Counted from the first letter of the stretch, positions 10,516 to 24,620 are shown. The stretch is 64,000 nucleotides of DNA from Lathyrus oleraceus (GCF_024323335.1 NC_066580.1:259205332-259269331); one strand, 5' to 3'. Program-made: numbers and translations. Notes: generated from the sequence alone by a model not told the origin.

Positions 10516-13500
10516 TGTAGCGGCAAATTCATGATTATCAAGCTATTGACAAGTTAGAGATCAAATAACAAGAGTCGCCACCGCGCTTTTATTGTTTCCA
10601 AGGGAAAAGGGGAAAAAGCACGAACAAAACCCAAAAAGTAAGAAGTTTTCAAATAAAAACTAATAAAAGTCAGAGATCACGGGTAAGGGGGTTGGTTACA
10701 CAGAGGGAAGGTGTTAGCACCCAAAGTGTCCTATGTACTCCTAGGGAGCCCTTTTTGTGTGCATATGTATTTTGTACAAAGTGATGTTTACAAACAAATA
10801 GAATGGGGGGATGAGAAAAGAATTCATTAATTAAATTTTTTTGTGTTTGACAAGACCTTCGGACTTGTGCCTACGTACCAACATAAAAATGAGGGATTAA
10901 AACCTCGTAGTTCGTGATACAAATTTCAAAGTGGATGCATTGCTTTTAATAAAAATTAATTTTGAAAGGCACAAAGACCTAAAAATGATTTGAATGAGTT
11001 AGTTCTTTTTGGCTTTTTGAAAGTTTAAGTCAAGTATAGTTAAGTTTATTTACAAGTTTGATTTAAGAAAAGAAGTTTGAAAATGCAATGGCATAAGGCC
11101 AAAGTTTCTATCTTTTTGTAAAATGGTCAAAGTTTAGAACAAAACAAGTTCAATCAAAGAAGATTTTGAAAAAATGGAGGGAGAGATTTTGAAATTAAAG
11201 AAATGGGAAGAAGATGAAGAGACTACCCTATGTACAAAATTAAAAGTTTAGAGTTGAAAAGATCTGGCCAAACAGGTAGCAATCCAATAGACAAGAATGT
11301 CAAAAGAAATCCAGAATTCCCTTGGACTTTTAGAATCAAGCAACACACAAATGTACAATTATATTATCTTGAAGAGTAAGGCATCAAATAAAGATGTCCT
11401 CATCCAAGCTTATCCATTCCATGATCTTCTTCAAAAATAACCCATCTAATAGAAGAATTCCACAAGTCACAAGTTCTGAATAACAGCTTCACAATGATCA
11501 TGTTGCAGATGAATCCTAGAGAGATCTTCAAAGATGTATCAGATGAATTTCAAATTGCAAGCACTTGGTTCTTCAACAAGTTGGCATTGGCCAAGTCCAT
11601 TAGCATAGGAAGGTTGCCTAAATTCTAAGTCCATTTGTCCAAGATCAAGCCAACAGTCCACTCAATTTTTTTTAGGGTTTTTATTATTATTATTATGTAC
11701 ATTAAGGGTCAAAGACCATACAAACAAGCAAAGTATACACAAACAAAATATATCACACAATATGGCCCAAATGGACAAAGTGAAAATTGAATTAACATAA
11801 ACAATTAGAATGATATGAACAATGACAAATGAAATAGAGTGCTAAAAGTAAATTGCATTAAAGTAAAAACTCGAAATTAAAAGTTAGTAGTTAGTATTGT
11901 TTTGCTTTTGCTTTTCATTTCAAGACATTCTTTGGAGAATACTCAACCCACTTATCACAAGCATGGATCCTTGAACCAAAACATCTTCCAAAGGAAGAAA
12001 ATAAGGCCAAGTTTCCACACAATACCATGAAAGAGGGCAGACTTACAATCAGACTAACTAGAATGCTTATGCCTTTTATGTCACAAATTTAGCGCTATGT
12101 TAAGCATCGTAATTGGACTTATGTAGAAGTCACAACTATTTGAGGTCGGGTAATAGAATTTTGGTGTTAATGCATGTTAGAGACATAGTATAATGGACTA
12201 TGCTCATGAAACATACCACACACAAAAAGAATATGCAAAAGGTGTGGCCTAATCTCATCCATACTCATGTCAATTTTTCAATCAACTAGCATTAGGACTT
12301 TGAGATATCATAGGCCAAATGGAATGAATGAATGGAGAAGAGGAATGAGATGAAGTGGGAAGGGAATGAATGAAATCACAAATTGCTCAAAGGAGGACTT
12401 TTACCAAATTAATATCATTCATTCATTTTGGGATATGGAATGTACATTCCATCAATCCCCTAAATCCAATGATATTAATTTGACAAAGTCAAAACAACCT
12501 TGACCAAGGCCCAACTGCAATAAGCAAACTCAAACAAGTCAATACAAATGGTCAACAAAAATAATTGGCATTTATTCAATTAAAAATAATAAAAATAGTG
12601 CATTTAAATCAAATATGGTTTGTCCAATTCCTAAAATCTCATCAAAACACCAAAGAAATGGCCATGAGATTTATCATAGATCAAACAAGGTTAAATGACC
12701 TTGGAGAAAAAATTTCATAATTTTTGGACATTTAAAAATATTTTTAAACAATTAAAAACAAATGAAAAATCAATTAATTCATGAAAAATATTAATAATGA
12801 TCCAAAAAATATTTTTAATTCAGAATATGGAAGAGAAAAATATTTGAATTTTTTGGTGAAAGTCCCATATTTTCTGGATCAATATTGAATTTAATATGAA
12901 TTATTGAAAATAATGCAAATAAAAGGAAAATTCAGAAAATCAAAAATACGTGGACCATCTGATCCCCCTCATTAATTGAGGTGGCAGATCAGATGGTCCC
13001 TAACGCGCGTTCCACATGGTCATGAGTCAACAGCGCTGCACAGGTGGTAATTAAAACCAACGCTCAAGATTAAAACAAAAGGAATGAATCATGTGGTTCA
13101 GAGCCTTGCCAACGCATCACCGAAGCCAGAGCTCCGGTCATCTTCTCGGGTGGAACTCACCGGACTGGTCCACCATCAACCATCACCAAAATGAAAAACA
13201 AGGACATGATCTTAAAGAAAAAATGGAACCGAGCTTGAATCTGACCTCAATTCACTCTAACTCCAAGTATATTGAGAGATACATGGAGTTCAAATTTGAG
13301 GTACATGAACTGAGTTGCTTCGATTTGGCCTCAAAGCAACTCAATCTTCTTACCTACATTGGTAGGACTTCTGACAACCAAAGAATCAATAGAATTCAGC
13401 AAGAATTTGAGAGAATCGAAGAGTTCAAATTTCTGGAAAATACCTTCAATGTAGGTCTAGATTCAATTGATCTTGATCTTGCTTGTGCTTGGTCTCACTC

Positions 13501-15204
13501 CACTTGCTTACAGAAGAAGGATTAGATGCTTGAAAGGCTATGGATTCCTGGAGAATTGAATTTCAAAACAGTGGAAATTCAATCTCAAATTCGAGAGAAT
13601 TTTTTAGGCTTATCCTTTGCAAAGTGAGGGTTTGAGATGGGGGATCAAAGCTGGCGCGAATGTGAGTTCATTTCTGAGCAATTGAAGCTCTATTTATAGC
13701 TGAAACAGTTGATAATTGCACACTTCAAATCACTTTCCAATTTTGGCAAATGGTGATGCAAGTGTGCATGGGCGCGCACATGCCCATGAAATGATTGCTT
13801 GAGGTCCATAAATGAATATTGGATGCTCTTAACTAAGCTTGGATTGCAAGGAAAGTGTGCACTGATGTTTGAAGTTTGATCCTTGCCAAGTGATGTCACC
13901 CTATTTATGCCATGCGCAGCCTAAGCATTTCTTGTCCAAAATGAATGAATTTGAGCTCTTTGGAAAGGTGAGATCAAGAGGAACAACTTTCATGTTCAAC
14001 ACTTTTTCATTTGGAGCTTGGAACTTGGAGAAATTTGAGGTGGAAGTTTGGAAATTTTTGACATATCAAAAATTTTCTAAGTGTCAAGCCATATGTCTCA
14101 ATATCCCACCTTGCTTAACTTTTTATATGAGCTTAAAATGAGAAAAGTGTCTTCATTAAAGTTGTAGCTCTCTCAAATACCTTTAAAATAGTCACCAATT
14201 TCATGTCATTTGGATTTGAAATGATAGAGTTATGCATTTTTGAAATTTGGAAGAATCACTTGATCAATGGTATAGGTCAAAAGTGACCTATAATGTAACC
14301 TCATATCACATGCTCAAAAACGTTGAATTAGCTTCCACTCCAAACATAAAAGTTTAAGTAGACACATTGAATTTTATTGTGAAACTTGGAAATCTTTCAT
14401 CTCATAAATATTGAGCATGTTATGGCCTTGGGAAGTTGACTTTCAAATTAGGGTTTAGACAAAATGACCTATAATGTTTCAACATAGAAAATTATTTTCC
14501 AAGAAAAACTAGATCTAGGTATCAACATGAATGTTGTTTGGAATGTCATTTAGAGTAAGTTTTCTCTTGGAATCATTTTCATATGGTGAAAATTGTAGGA
14601 GATAGGGTCTAGGGAGACCCGGTTTTGATCAGATGAATTCATCTGGCCAACCACCATCAACCAACTTGCTAACTTCCAATTCTCTTGACTTTATTGGCTC
14701 ATGGTAGATCATATATGCACAAGATGATGATTTTTGAAGTTTCCCTTGAGAAATTTGATCAATTAGTGAGATAACTTGTTTGAGAAGTTACTCAAGATAC
14801 CTAGTTAAACTAGGGTTTCCAAGGCAAATCACCCTTAAACTCTTGAAGAAAACTTGATCAATATAACATGTAGAGAACATTGAGACTCATATAAACATTC
14901 TTGGATAAATTCTTGGTTGTGATCTTTTTTCATGAGGGTCTCAAACCCTAGATGTGAACTTGATGAATCAATGGAATCATGTCATTCCTACAAAAGAGTT
15001 AGACAAATGCAAAGACATAGTTTTGATATTATGGTTAGTGAAATGATAAAATACAAGTATGATACAATCACAAAATGCTTGATGATCTCTCCCAAAACAA
15101 ACCCAATGAAAGAGAGGTAAGGAGGATGCCAAGGTGTGATCCCAATGCTAATGCTTACGATGAAATTGCATGAGGGATCTTAGGGTCAAAATTGGGGTCT
15201 TACA
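10516..15204 (-). repeat. Solo LTR of an Ogre element (4689 bp), minus orientation
   Basis: In its own orientation it starts TGTAAGACCCCAATTTTGAC (at 15204) and ends GCCGCTACA (at 10516), with a CATGG duplication on both sides. No internal region or primer site remains, so this is the product of recombination between the two LTRs of a former full element. It shares its start with the LTR at 29098 (subfamily I) and its terminal block (GCGGTGGCGACTC) with the LTRs ending at 35687 and 49862. Weak ORFs inside it (13091-13525 and others) have no domain support. Confidence 0.95.
13690..13699 (-). promoter_or_regulatory. TATA box of the solo LTR
   Basis: Minus-strand CTATAAATAG. The equivalent site occurs in the other subfamily I LTR as CTATAAATAG (30611-30620) and as TATAAATA in the 3' LTR (46585-46592), about 1.5 kb into each LTR, which supports a conserved core promoter. 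Confidence 0.7.
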
Positions 15205-15209
15205 CATGG
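15205..15209. repeat. Target-site duplication, right copy (CATGG)
   Basis: Exact repeat of 10511-10515 directly after the ACA end of the solo LTR. Confidence 0.95.
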
Positions 15210-15724
15210 ATTCATGAAGCTGGAGTTGTGACGTCTAATTTGCCCCATAAATTGAAATTTGTGAAGAACGGCAAGCTTGTCGTTGTTGGTGGACAAAAGG
15301 AACTTCTGGTGAGCCATTTGTCATCCTTTTCTTATGTTGAATCTGAGGAGGAGGTTGGAACACTGTTCCAAGCCTTGTCTATTGCTGAAGAGAAGAAAAG
15401 TGGGGCACCTATGTCCTCTCTAAAGGATGCACAAAGGGATATTGAGGCTGGCATCATTGATCAATGGTGCCGAATGATAGAGATTGCTGAGAATAAAAAT
15501 AGGGATGGATTGGAATTTCAACCAGGGCCGTTAAATGTCAGAATTGAGGATGTGCAACCGAGTTTCCGCAGTGGAGGGTTCATTCATGGGAATGATCAAC
15601 ACTTAACTGTTGTGATCGAGGACAATGACGATGATGAAGAAGCTTGCGCCAACTTTGTGACGCTTGGCCAAAGTTGCAACAATTGGGTTGCTGTTGAAGT
15701 TCCTACTGTTATTCATCGCTCTAA
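15205..15724 (+). pseudogene. Ogre copy 1 protease, second part and linker
   Basis: It continues the protease after the solo LTR (IHEAGVVTS, then LKFVKNGKLVVVGG and LLVSHLSSFSYVE). It then runs through an acidic linker (GAPMSSLKDAQRDIEAG; QPSFRSGGFIHGN) to CNNWVAVEVPTVIH. The frame is open across the whole segment and reaches a stop two bases after a GT dinucleotide that I read as the splice donor. The acidic linker is collinear with copy 3, and its last part with the remnant in copy 2 (37739-37826). Confidence 0.85.
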
Positions 15725-15976
15725 GTAATTTATTTTTCATTTTAAAGCAAAATCCTTCTCCTATGCCTAAGGGAGAAGTGAACATTATTGGGCATTTCTA
15801 TTATCATCAATAAAATGCAATTTTATTCATGCACATCTTTGATGTTTTATTTTTTACTTTTTTGCTTTTCTAAAAATGGTAATCACAAAAAACAGAAATA
15901 AATAATAATATTCCATCTGCGTAATATTTGGTCACAATTCACTTCTCTGAAATCAAAATATCAAATCATTATGTAG
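15725..15976 (+). other. Ogre protease-RT intron, copy 1
   Basis: A 252-bp non-coding segment separates the end of protease from RT. It starts GTAATT, is T-rich, and ends TATGTAG. Joining 15724 to 15977 keeps one open frame in phase 2. An intron at this place is an established hallmark of Ogre elements; the exact splice sites are my inference. Copies 3 (58983-59242) and 4 (acceptor at 20909-20910) behave the same way. Confidence 0.75.
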
Positions 15977-16696
15977 GTTGGTTCCCAAACCCGTTGAATA
16001 CAATGATCCTACTCCCTTTCCAAACTTTGATTTCCCTGTGTTTGAGGTTGAGGAAGAAACTGATGATGAAGTATCTGATGAATTATCTCGTTTACTTGAG
16101 CATGAGGAAAAAGCCATTCAGTCATTTGAAGAGCATATTGAGCTAGTCAACTTGGGTTCTGAAGATGATGTGAAGGAAGTCAAGATTGGGTCTCAACTGT
16201 GTCCAGAGGCTAATAAGGGGTTGATTGATCTTCTTTGAGAATATTCAGATGTGTTTGCTTGGTCCTATCAAGACATGCCTGTTTTGGATTCTGAGATTGT
16301 GGAGCATAGATTGCCGTTGAAGCCAGAATGCCTGTCGGTCAAGCAGAAGTTAAGGAGAACTCATCCTGACATGGTTGTAAAGATCAAAGAGGAAGTACCG
16401 AAGCAGATTGATGCTGGTTTCCTTGTTACCTCCGAATATCCGCAATGGGTGGCCAACATTATGCATGTTCCTAAGAAAGATGGAAAAGTTTGCATGTGTG
16501 TTGATTATAGAAATTTGAACAAAGCTAGTTCGAAAGATTATTTTCCTCTTCCATACATTGATATGTTGGTAGACAATACAACTAAATTCAAAGTCTTTTC
16601 GTTTATGGACAAAATTTCCGGTTATAATCAGATCAAGATGGCACCTGAAGATATGGAAAAGACCATATTTATTACACCTTGGGGAACATTCTGTTG
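15977..16696 (+). pseudogene. Ogre copy 1 reverse transcriptase, N-terminal half
   Basis: Acidic N-terminal region (FEVEEETDDEVSDELSRLL) followed by RT fingers and palm: LPLKPECLSVKQKLRRTHP, QWVANIMHVPKKDGK, VDYRNLNKAS, FMDKISGYNQIKMAPEDMEK and TPWGTFC. A TGA at 16236-16238 replaces a CGA/CAA-type codon seen in copies 2 and 3. The sequence stops at about 16696, before the YVDD box, where Athila-like DNA begins. The usual GF after FMD is IS, another sign of decay. Confidence 0.9.
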
Positions 16697-17086
16697 GGTC
16701 CAATAAAAGGGTTTACACATATTTATGTGCCAGAAACCCCATGCTAAGATCATAATCACTAACAGGCCACTCTACTATGAAGCATGTACGAATAACGGGC
16801 TTAATGTGATTGCACCTGAATGAAAAGGACACAAAAAGAGATGAAGAGGCAGACCTAGGTATTGTGGGATAATATGGGTTGGTTAATATAGGAATGAAGT
16901 TTATGTCCGTATTTGCGGATTAGTGTCATCATGATACCCTTAGTTCACTCAGTTAGTACCTATCACTGCATCCCGACTTGAACTTAGAATTTTTACCTGA
17001 AGCACTCGTTTACATCAGTTTTTCTTGTATGAGTTTTTTTTAATGTTTTGCTTAAGGACAAGCAAAGGTTTAAGTGTGCGAGAGTT
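16697..17086 (+). mobile_element. 3' internal end of an Athila-like element
   Basis: Non-coding DNA ending in a purine-rich stretch (AAGGACAAGCAAAGG and GTGTGCGAGAG) directly before the LTR at 17087, in the position of a polypurine tract. The AAGGACAAGCAAAGGTTTAA style is characteristic of Athila 3' ends. No ORF is supported. It truncates the RT of Ogre copy 1. Confidence 0.6.
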
Positions 17087-17467
17087 TGATAACACTGAAA
17101 TTTACCGTATTTTTGACTCCGATTTCACATGCATTCTAGTTTTTTTATTGTTATTTTGTTGTGTTATTACTATGTTTTTCTTTGTTTTCAGGTTTTTACT
17201 TTAATCGGAGCCCCGATCGAGAAAAGGAGCGAAAAAGAGCTAAAAACCCTAAAATTCAGCATTTTGTACTTGTGGCTTCCACCATGGCTGGCGCCATAGA
17301 CCCTGCCATGACGTGTCCAAGCTCAACCTCCCTCAACTGCCACGTTCCCCACTACTTCCACTAAGGCGCCTCAGATTGGCCTTGTGGCGGGCGCCACAAG
17401 AGGAAAAGTTTTCCCTCCCATTTTCAAGTTGAAGGGCATCCTTGTCATTTCCATCTTTTTACTTGCT

Positions 17468-17475
17468 TATAAATA
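17468..17475 (+). promoter_or_regulatory. TATA box of the Athila-like LTR
   Basis: TATAAATA in the sequence CTTATAAATAGAAAC, about 380 bp into the LTR; a typical position and context for an LTR promoter. Confidence 0.6.
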
Positions 17476-17740
17476 GAAACTCGAAATCACTTTTACAATC
17501 ATCCAAACTTAGAGCAGAGGCAAACTCAGAGCAACTTTGTTTCACTTAGGCATATATTCAGTATTTTAAAGTGGTAATCGCTTCGCATTGAAGTGTTACC
17601 ACAATTGTGTAATTGAGTTTGTCATCGAGTGTGTAATCGAGTTTGGAGCACTTTGGAAGGAAATTAATCCTGCCGCCATTTTCATTTCCGCTTTGCAATT
17701 TACTCAACCCTCCGATTGGAGCAGGTTTTTATTACTTGTC

Positions 17741-17980
17741 TTTATCTTATTTATTTCCTCGCACTCGCTTTAAATTATTTATTTCCTCGCACTCGCTTTA
17801 CTTTTATTTATTTCTCGCACTCGCTTTAAATTATTTATTTCCTCGCACTCGCTTTAAATTATTTATTTCCTCGCACTCGCTTTAAATTATTTATTTCCTC
17901 GCACTCGCACTACTTTTATTTACTTTCCGCACTCGCACTACTTTTATTTACTTTCCGCACTCACACTACTTTTATTTAAA
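17741..17980. repeat. 27-28-bp tandem repeats in the Athila-like LTR
   Basis: About eight copies of a unit containing CCTCGCACTCGC followed by an AT stretch. Early copies carry TTTAAATTATTTATTT; later ones switch to ACTACTTTTATTTACTTT, so the array has two unit variants. The short ORFs across it are an artefact of the repeat. Confidence 0.85.
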
Positions 17981-18770
17981 TTAGTGCACTTTTACTTTAC
18001 CATGTCTAACTAAATTTACAAGGTTAGAATGTAAGGATCGTAATCAAACCGATAATCCGTACAATTGTTTGTAGAAGCACTTAAGGGCTATTTTAACTTT
18101 CAACTTAAGTTTTCCCGCACTTCAATTCCGTTGGGTAAGATCGAAAGCCGTCCAACGTCTATCTAAACTTAATTGTTTTTAACTATTTCAAAAACAGCGA
18201 AAGTGCTTTATTTAGTTCATTAGGAGATTTTAACTTAAGAAGAAAAGAGATTTTAAAACTATTTTCGGACGCGTTTATAAGTTTAGAGGCTGGTTCGTAA
18301 GAACCTCTTTTGGTTAAGAAATCCAGGTTATAATACTTTTCAGCTTAGTTAAGATACTATATTTCTTAAAAATAGGTTTACTACTCTAACACAATGCGCG
18401 CCTTTTAATAAGTGACAATAAGAGGGTTTGATTAGGGAGTACAACTCGGTTCTGAATACGCGAAAGCGACAGTTCCCGTTAAATTAGTTCTTTTCAAAGT
18501 AGGAAACATTTCCCATAAGTAGATCTATTAGCAAGTACTTGGATTATTAATTGATTATGTGAATTGCATTCGACCCTGTCTTTATTAATTAAACTTTATT
18601 CAATACTTTACTTTTCATTGCACACTCTAAAAACACCTATTTTGATTGCCTTTGATAAACACCATAATAATAGATAACGATAGATTGACATTTGGTCTCT
18701 GTGGATTCGACAATCTTTTTTATTACTCTGACGTGTTCGTATACTTGCGAAAAGCACCGCATCAAGTTTT

Positions 18771-18788
18771 TGGCGCCGTTGCCGGGGA
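18771..18788 (+). other. Primer-binding site, Asp tRNA type (Athila)
   Basis: TGGCGCCGTTGCCGGGGA, the standard Athila-type primer site, lies six bases past the LTR end. Only about 40 bp of Athila internal DNA follow before the next insertion. Confidence 0.85.
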
Positions 18789-18828
18789 CCAATTTCGTCA
18801 AATTTCATTTTTCTATAGTTATATCGTT

Positions 18829-18975
18829 TAGAGCAAGGCATCAAATGCACAATTATATTATCTTGAAGAGCAAGGCATCAAATAAAGATCTCCTCATCCA
18901 AGCTTATCTATTTCATGATCTTCTTCAAAATCACTCTAAAGCTCCTAATCAACCATTGATCACAACTTCAAACTG
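18829..18975 (-). repeat. Fragment of an Ogre subfamily I LTR
   Basis: Closely matches 11345-11450 of the solo LTR (shared ATTATATTATCTTGAAGAG, GGCATCAAATAAAGAT, ATGATCTTCTTCAAAA) in the same orientation. It abuts the short Athila internal piece. The rest of that LTR is not recognisable to the right. Confidence 0.75.
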
Positions 18976-20560
18976 AAGCTCTGAATCAATTGAGCTAGAC
19001 ATCAACCCTAATTCAGTTCATCAACATTATCTCTGCAAAATCCATACTTCTAATCCTAATTTTATATATCTCTACTCTACCACTATCCTAGCTCTACAAC
19101 AATAACAACACAACAACCAGAAGCTCAAGAAAATTAAAAGAGAAGGAGAATAGGGAAGAAGTGTATGGGGATTGAAGCAAGGAATTAGGAAAAAGACTTT
19201 TACCTTGGAATCAAGGGTCTATAAGTTTCTATTTTCTTTTATCTTCATCTTCAGCATGCTTTGCAACAACTACCAGGGCCAATCTCCTCCATGTTGCTAT
19301 GTCTAGAACTTCCTTGATCCTTCATTTAGTAGCTCTATGTTTATTACCATAGTGTATAATTGTTGTTGTTGAAGCATAACCCTAAGGTCTTGCTCTGAAT
19401 TCATGAACCTTCGTTATTTAATTGTTGTTTGAACCTTTTATGGTTTTACATGCTTGAGTTAGGATAAGGGTTTTTGTTGAGTTTCAGTGAAATTAGGGTG
19501 CAAGAATGGAAAGACGATGATGATACGAGCAATTTGGTGGTGGTGTGGATACATTTTAGGCTCCACCACCGTCGGAGGCAATTTCTGACATGGTGAAGCA
19601 ATTTTAGATGAGATTAGGGAAAGGAAAGGAAGAAGGTTGAGTATGAGTAGATGAGACAAATGAGGGGGGGGGGGGGCTCTTTCCCCTTTGCTCCTTCTGA
19701 TTTCTTCTTGAGCTTCATCCAAGCCCAAAGGCCTTTTCCTAGAACACACCCCTCTCTTCTCTTACACCTCCAGATCTGAGGCAAACAATAGTAAAGGTTA
19801 AACTTGGGCTTAACCACACAGGCCCAACGCCCTTTAGCTTTATCTCACTCCCTCTTTCATTGGTATACCCCCTGACAAACTTTACCATTATTTATTAATA
19901 TTAAAAAAAATTATTTTAGCTTTATTTAACACATCAAAAATCATTAAAAAAAATAGGTTAAGGCTTTGTTAATTAGGTTTAATAATTCTAAACTAGGATT
20001 TATTTCTAGATTAGAATTAAATTCTTAATTAAATTTATATTAGAATTAGTTACAAAATTAGGATTACATATCACTAACTTTTGTTCTTTCTTTTATTTGA
20101 CCTTTCTTCATAACTAGTGGGATACTCATGCGTCCGCACGAGTATTGGTGTGGCACACAGAGTTATCACCAGAGGTAGTATGAAATTTTTAAAAAACATC
20201 AAATGAAAGCATTATCAAAGAAAAAATGTATTATAGAATGGATACATTATATAAAACCTTATTTTAAAAATTAAAAATCAAATAAAGAAAATAATAAAAA
20301 TAACGTTATATAAATGATATTGTTGAAAAGAATGTGTTAAATTAGTTTATTAAAAAAATAATATTTAAAAAAAATTACAAAAAAAAATTAAATTATATAA
20401 ATAAGATAAAAAGAGCTTTTATTGGCTATCATCCATCATCAAGCATGCCTAATTGTGAAGACCAGAAGAAACTCTACCATATCCAAGAAGTGTTCAGCAG
20501 TGCTGAGTTCAGTAGTTGTGGGAGATGCAAGCAAAGAAATTCCAAGCTACATACGCTAGT
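18976..20560. other. No gene recognised
   Basis: No supported gene. It contains a G13 run at 19664-19676, a short imperfect hairpin at 20123-20144, and very AT-rich sequence from 19870 to 20420. The minus-strand ORFs around 19459-19817 are low-complexity and proline-rich with no domain. It could be decayed LTR or host intergenic DNA. Confidence 0.5.
20123..20144. other. Imperfect hairpin
   Basis: TACTCATGCG and CGCACGAGTA form a 10-bp stem with one mismatch and a 2-base loop. Similar hairpins occur near ends of some plant repeats, but I cannot assign it to a family and see no matching element end. Confidence 0.5.
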
Positions 20561-20910
20561 GTCCACCTGGTTTCGCATTGAGTAACTGGACGATTTCCAT
20601 GGTTCCTGAAGTTCTTTCAATATCATAGTAATGCATTTGTATTTTCTAAATCCTTTGTCCCCATCTGAGGCAAAAATATATCTTTGTAAAGGGCATGCAT
20701 ATGTTTAAAAGCATTATATTTCAATCAGTAAAAAGTATTTTGCATTCAAAATTGTGTTCCTTTTCTTTCCTTTATTTTTTATTTTCACAAAAAAATGGTA
20801 AAAGCTTCTTTTTCTTTACTTTTTCTCACAAGCATATTTCTAAAATAAAATCCCATAACATGGAGAAATAATGAATCCATTGATAACAACACGACTATAA
20901 TCCCCTGTAG
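20561..20910 (+). other. Presumed protease-RT intron of Ogre-like copy 4
   Basis: T-rich non-coding sequence directly before the RT of copy 4, ending CCCCTGTAG at a reading-frame boundary in the same place as the acceptors of copies 1 and 3. The donor side cannot be recognised because no protease is visible upstream, so only the right end (20909-20910 AG) is supported. Confidence 0.5.
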
Positions 20911-21880
20911 CTCTTGGCTCCCAATTAACAACGTCGCCGACGACGGTGAGGAATATTATGAACTGCTAGCTGAACTAGCCAGACTCCTTGAGCAAGAACA
21001 AGAAGAAATTCAGTCGCACCAAAAGCTTATAGAGGTCATTAATCTGGGGACTGAAGAAGCCATAAAGGATTTAAAGATGAGAGCATCTCTTGAGAAACAT
21101 GTGCATATAAAGTTGGTCAAGTTACTACAAAAGTATGTGAACATCTTTGCCTGGTTGCATCTAGATACGCCTGGTTTAGACACTAACATTGTTGAACATC
21201 ACTTACCACTCAACCCTGAATGTCTAACTGTCAAGAAAAAGCCCAAAAGAACAATACCAGACATGGCGCTCAAGATCAGAGAAGAGGTTAAGAAACAATT
21301 TGACGTTGGCTTCTTATCTTCAATGGGTTGCAAACATAATACCAATCCCAAAAAAGGATAGTAAAGTCAGAATGTGCATGGACTACAAAGACTTAAACAA
21401 GGCGAGTCTGAAGGATGATTTCCCTTTGCCTCATATTGACTTCTTAGTTGACAACACCGCTCAATTCTCCATCTTTTTTTTCATGGATGGTTTCTCCGGG
21501 TACAATCAGATAAAGATGTCTCCTGATGACATGGAAAAGACTCCCTTTATAACCCCATGGGGAACATTCAGCTACAAAGTTATGCCTTTCGGTTTGAAAA
21601 ATGAAGGGGCAACCTATCAAAGAGCGTGGTAACCCTCTTTCACGATATGATACATTAAAAGATTGAGGATTACGTGGATGAGATAATTTCCAAGTTCAAA
21701 ACAAAAGACGAACATATTAACCATCTGAGAAAACTGTTTACTAGACTCAGGAAGTACAAGCTACGTTTGAACCCTGCAAAGTGCACCTTTAGGGTTAGAT
21801 CCAGTAAACTATTAGGATTCATCGTAAGTCAAAGAGACAATGAAGTTGACCCCGACAAAGTTTACAAGTTTGTCAATGTT
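20911..21880 (+). pseudogene. Ogre-like copy 4 reverse transcriptase fragment
   Basis: Starts with the acidic ELLAELARLLEQEQEEIQ region and runs open from 20912 to about 21310. It then shifts frame near GFL and continues through IPIPKKDSKVRMCMDYKDLN, FMDGFSGYNQIKMSPDDMEK and MPFGLKNEGATYQRA. It shifts again near 21625 and passes a TAA at about 21657. The catalytic box at 21671-21682 reads YVDE, so the second aspartate is replaced by glutamate. It ends in LNPAKCTFRVRSSKLLGFIV and VDPDKV, after which unrelated sequence begins. It is more diverged from copies 1-3 than they are from each other. No RNase H or integrase follows. Confidence 0.85.
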
Positions 21881-23857
<1,977 letters not shown>

Positions 23858-24196
23858 ATCAAATGACATCAATGTATCAAACTTAATAACATAACACATT
23901 CGATAACTCTTTACGCATATCTGCATAGTAAAATTTACTGTTGGATTGAAAGATCATATAAATCATGTCTATAAAATTTAAAATCATTTGATATGTTAAA
24001 GAGAAGAATTAAAATTAACGAATTTGTTAAATTTTTGTCAGAAATTAATTTTTATGATTTTCGATTGATGTTAAATTTTATAGAGATAATATATATGATA
24101 ATTACTTTCAATTAAACAAAGAATTTGTTATAGAAATGCATAGTTATGAATATCAGAGATGTTTTGTTACTAAGTTTGACAACTTAATTTTATTTG

Positions 24197-24198
<2 letters not shown>

Positions 24199-24284
<86 letters not shown>
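24199..24284. repeat. (TA)n microsatellite, about 86 bp
   Basis: A second uninterrupted TA array of about 43 dinucleotides, 344 bp from the first. The DNA between and around them (23856-24198 and 24285-24440) is AT-rich with no gene. Confidence 0.98.
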
Positions 24285-24287
<3 letters not shown>

Positions 24288-24620
24288 CTGTAATTTTAGT
24301 TATGTTTAAATTTCAATGATATAAATTTATGTTTTTTTAATGTTAAAATAAATTTAATAATTTTTAAATAATGAATTACATTTTTTTAATATTAAAAAAT
24401 ATATATTTTAATTTTAAACATTAATACTAAATGAACCTTAATTTAGATGCGTGAATCTTCTATTTTGCGTTTTGATTTGATGTTATCCTCCTCCTGTTTC
24501 TGTCACCTCACCGTCAACACCGTACCTAAAAAAGCATCATTCATCAATATCATCCTCTTCCTCTAACTCACACGCTTCTTCCGAAATTTCTGCTAATCTT
24601 AGCTGAAAAATAAGACAACG

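Larger units (their letters stand above)
9444..16696 (+). mobile_element. Ogre/Tat copy 1, truncated at both ends and split by a solo LTR
   Basis: The host element keeps the gag C-terminus, protease, the protease-RT intron and the N-terminal half of RT. It is cut on the left by the chromovirus LTR (9443) and on the right inside RT by Athila-like sequence (about 16696). A 4.7-kb Ogre-family solo LTR sits in the protease. Sequence layout matches copies 2 and 3 in this window. Confidence 0.9.
17087..18764 (+). repeat. Athila-like LTR (1678 bp)
   Basis: Starts TGATAACACTGAAATTTACC and ends GCACCGCATCA, followed six bases later by an Asp-tRNA-type primer site. It contains a TATA box (17468-17475) and a tandem repeat block (17741-17980). 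Because polypurine-type sequence precedes it and a primer site follows it, it is neither a simple 5' LTR, 3' LTR nor solo LTR. Confidence 0.8.

Noticed and set aside
13091..14141. ORFs inside the solo LTR
   Set aside because: No domain; the equivalent region of the LTR at 30630-31086 has different, broken frames.
17588..17885. Hydrophobic ORFs at 17588-17885
   Set aside because: Produced by the 27-28-bp tandem repeat in the Athila-like LTR.
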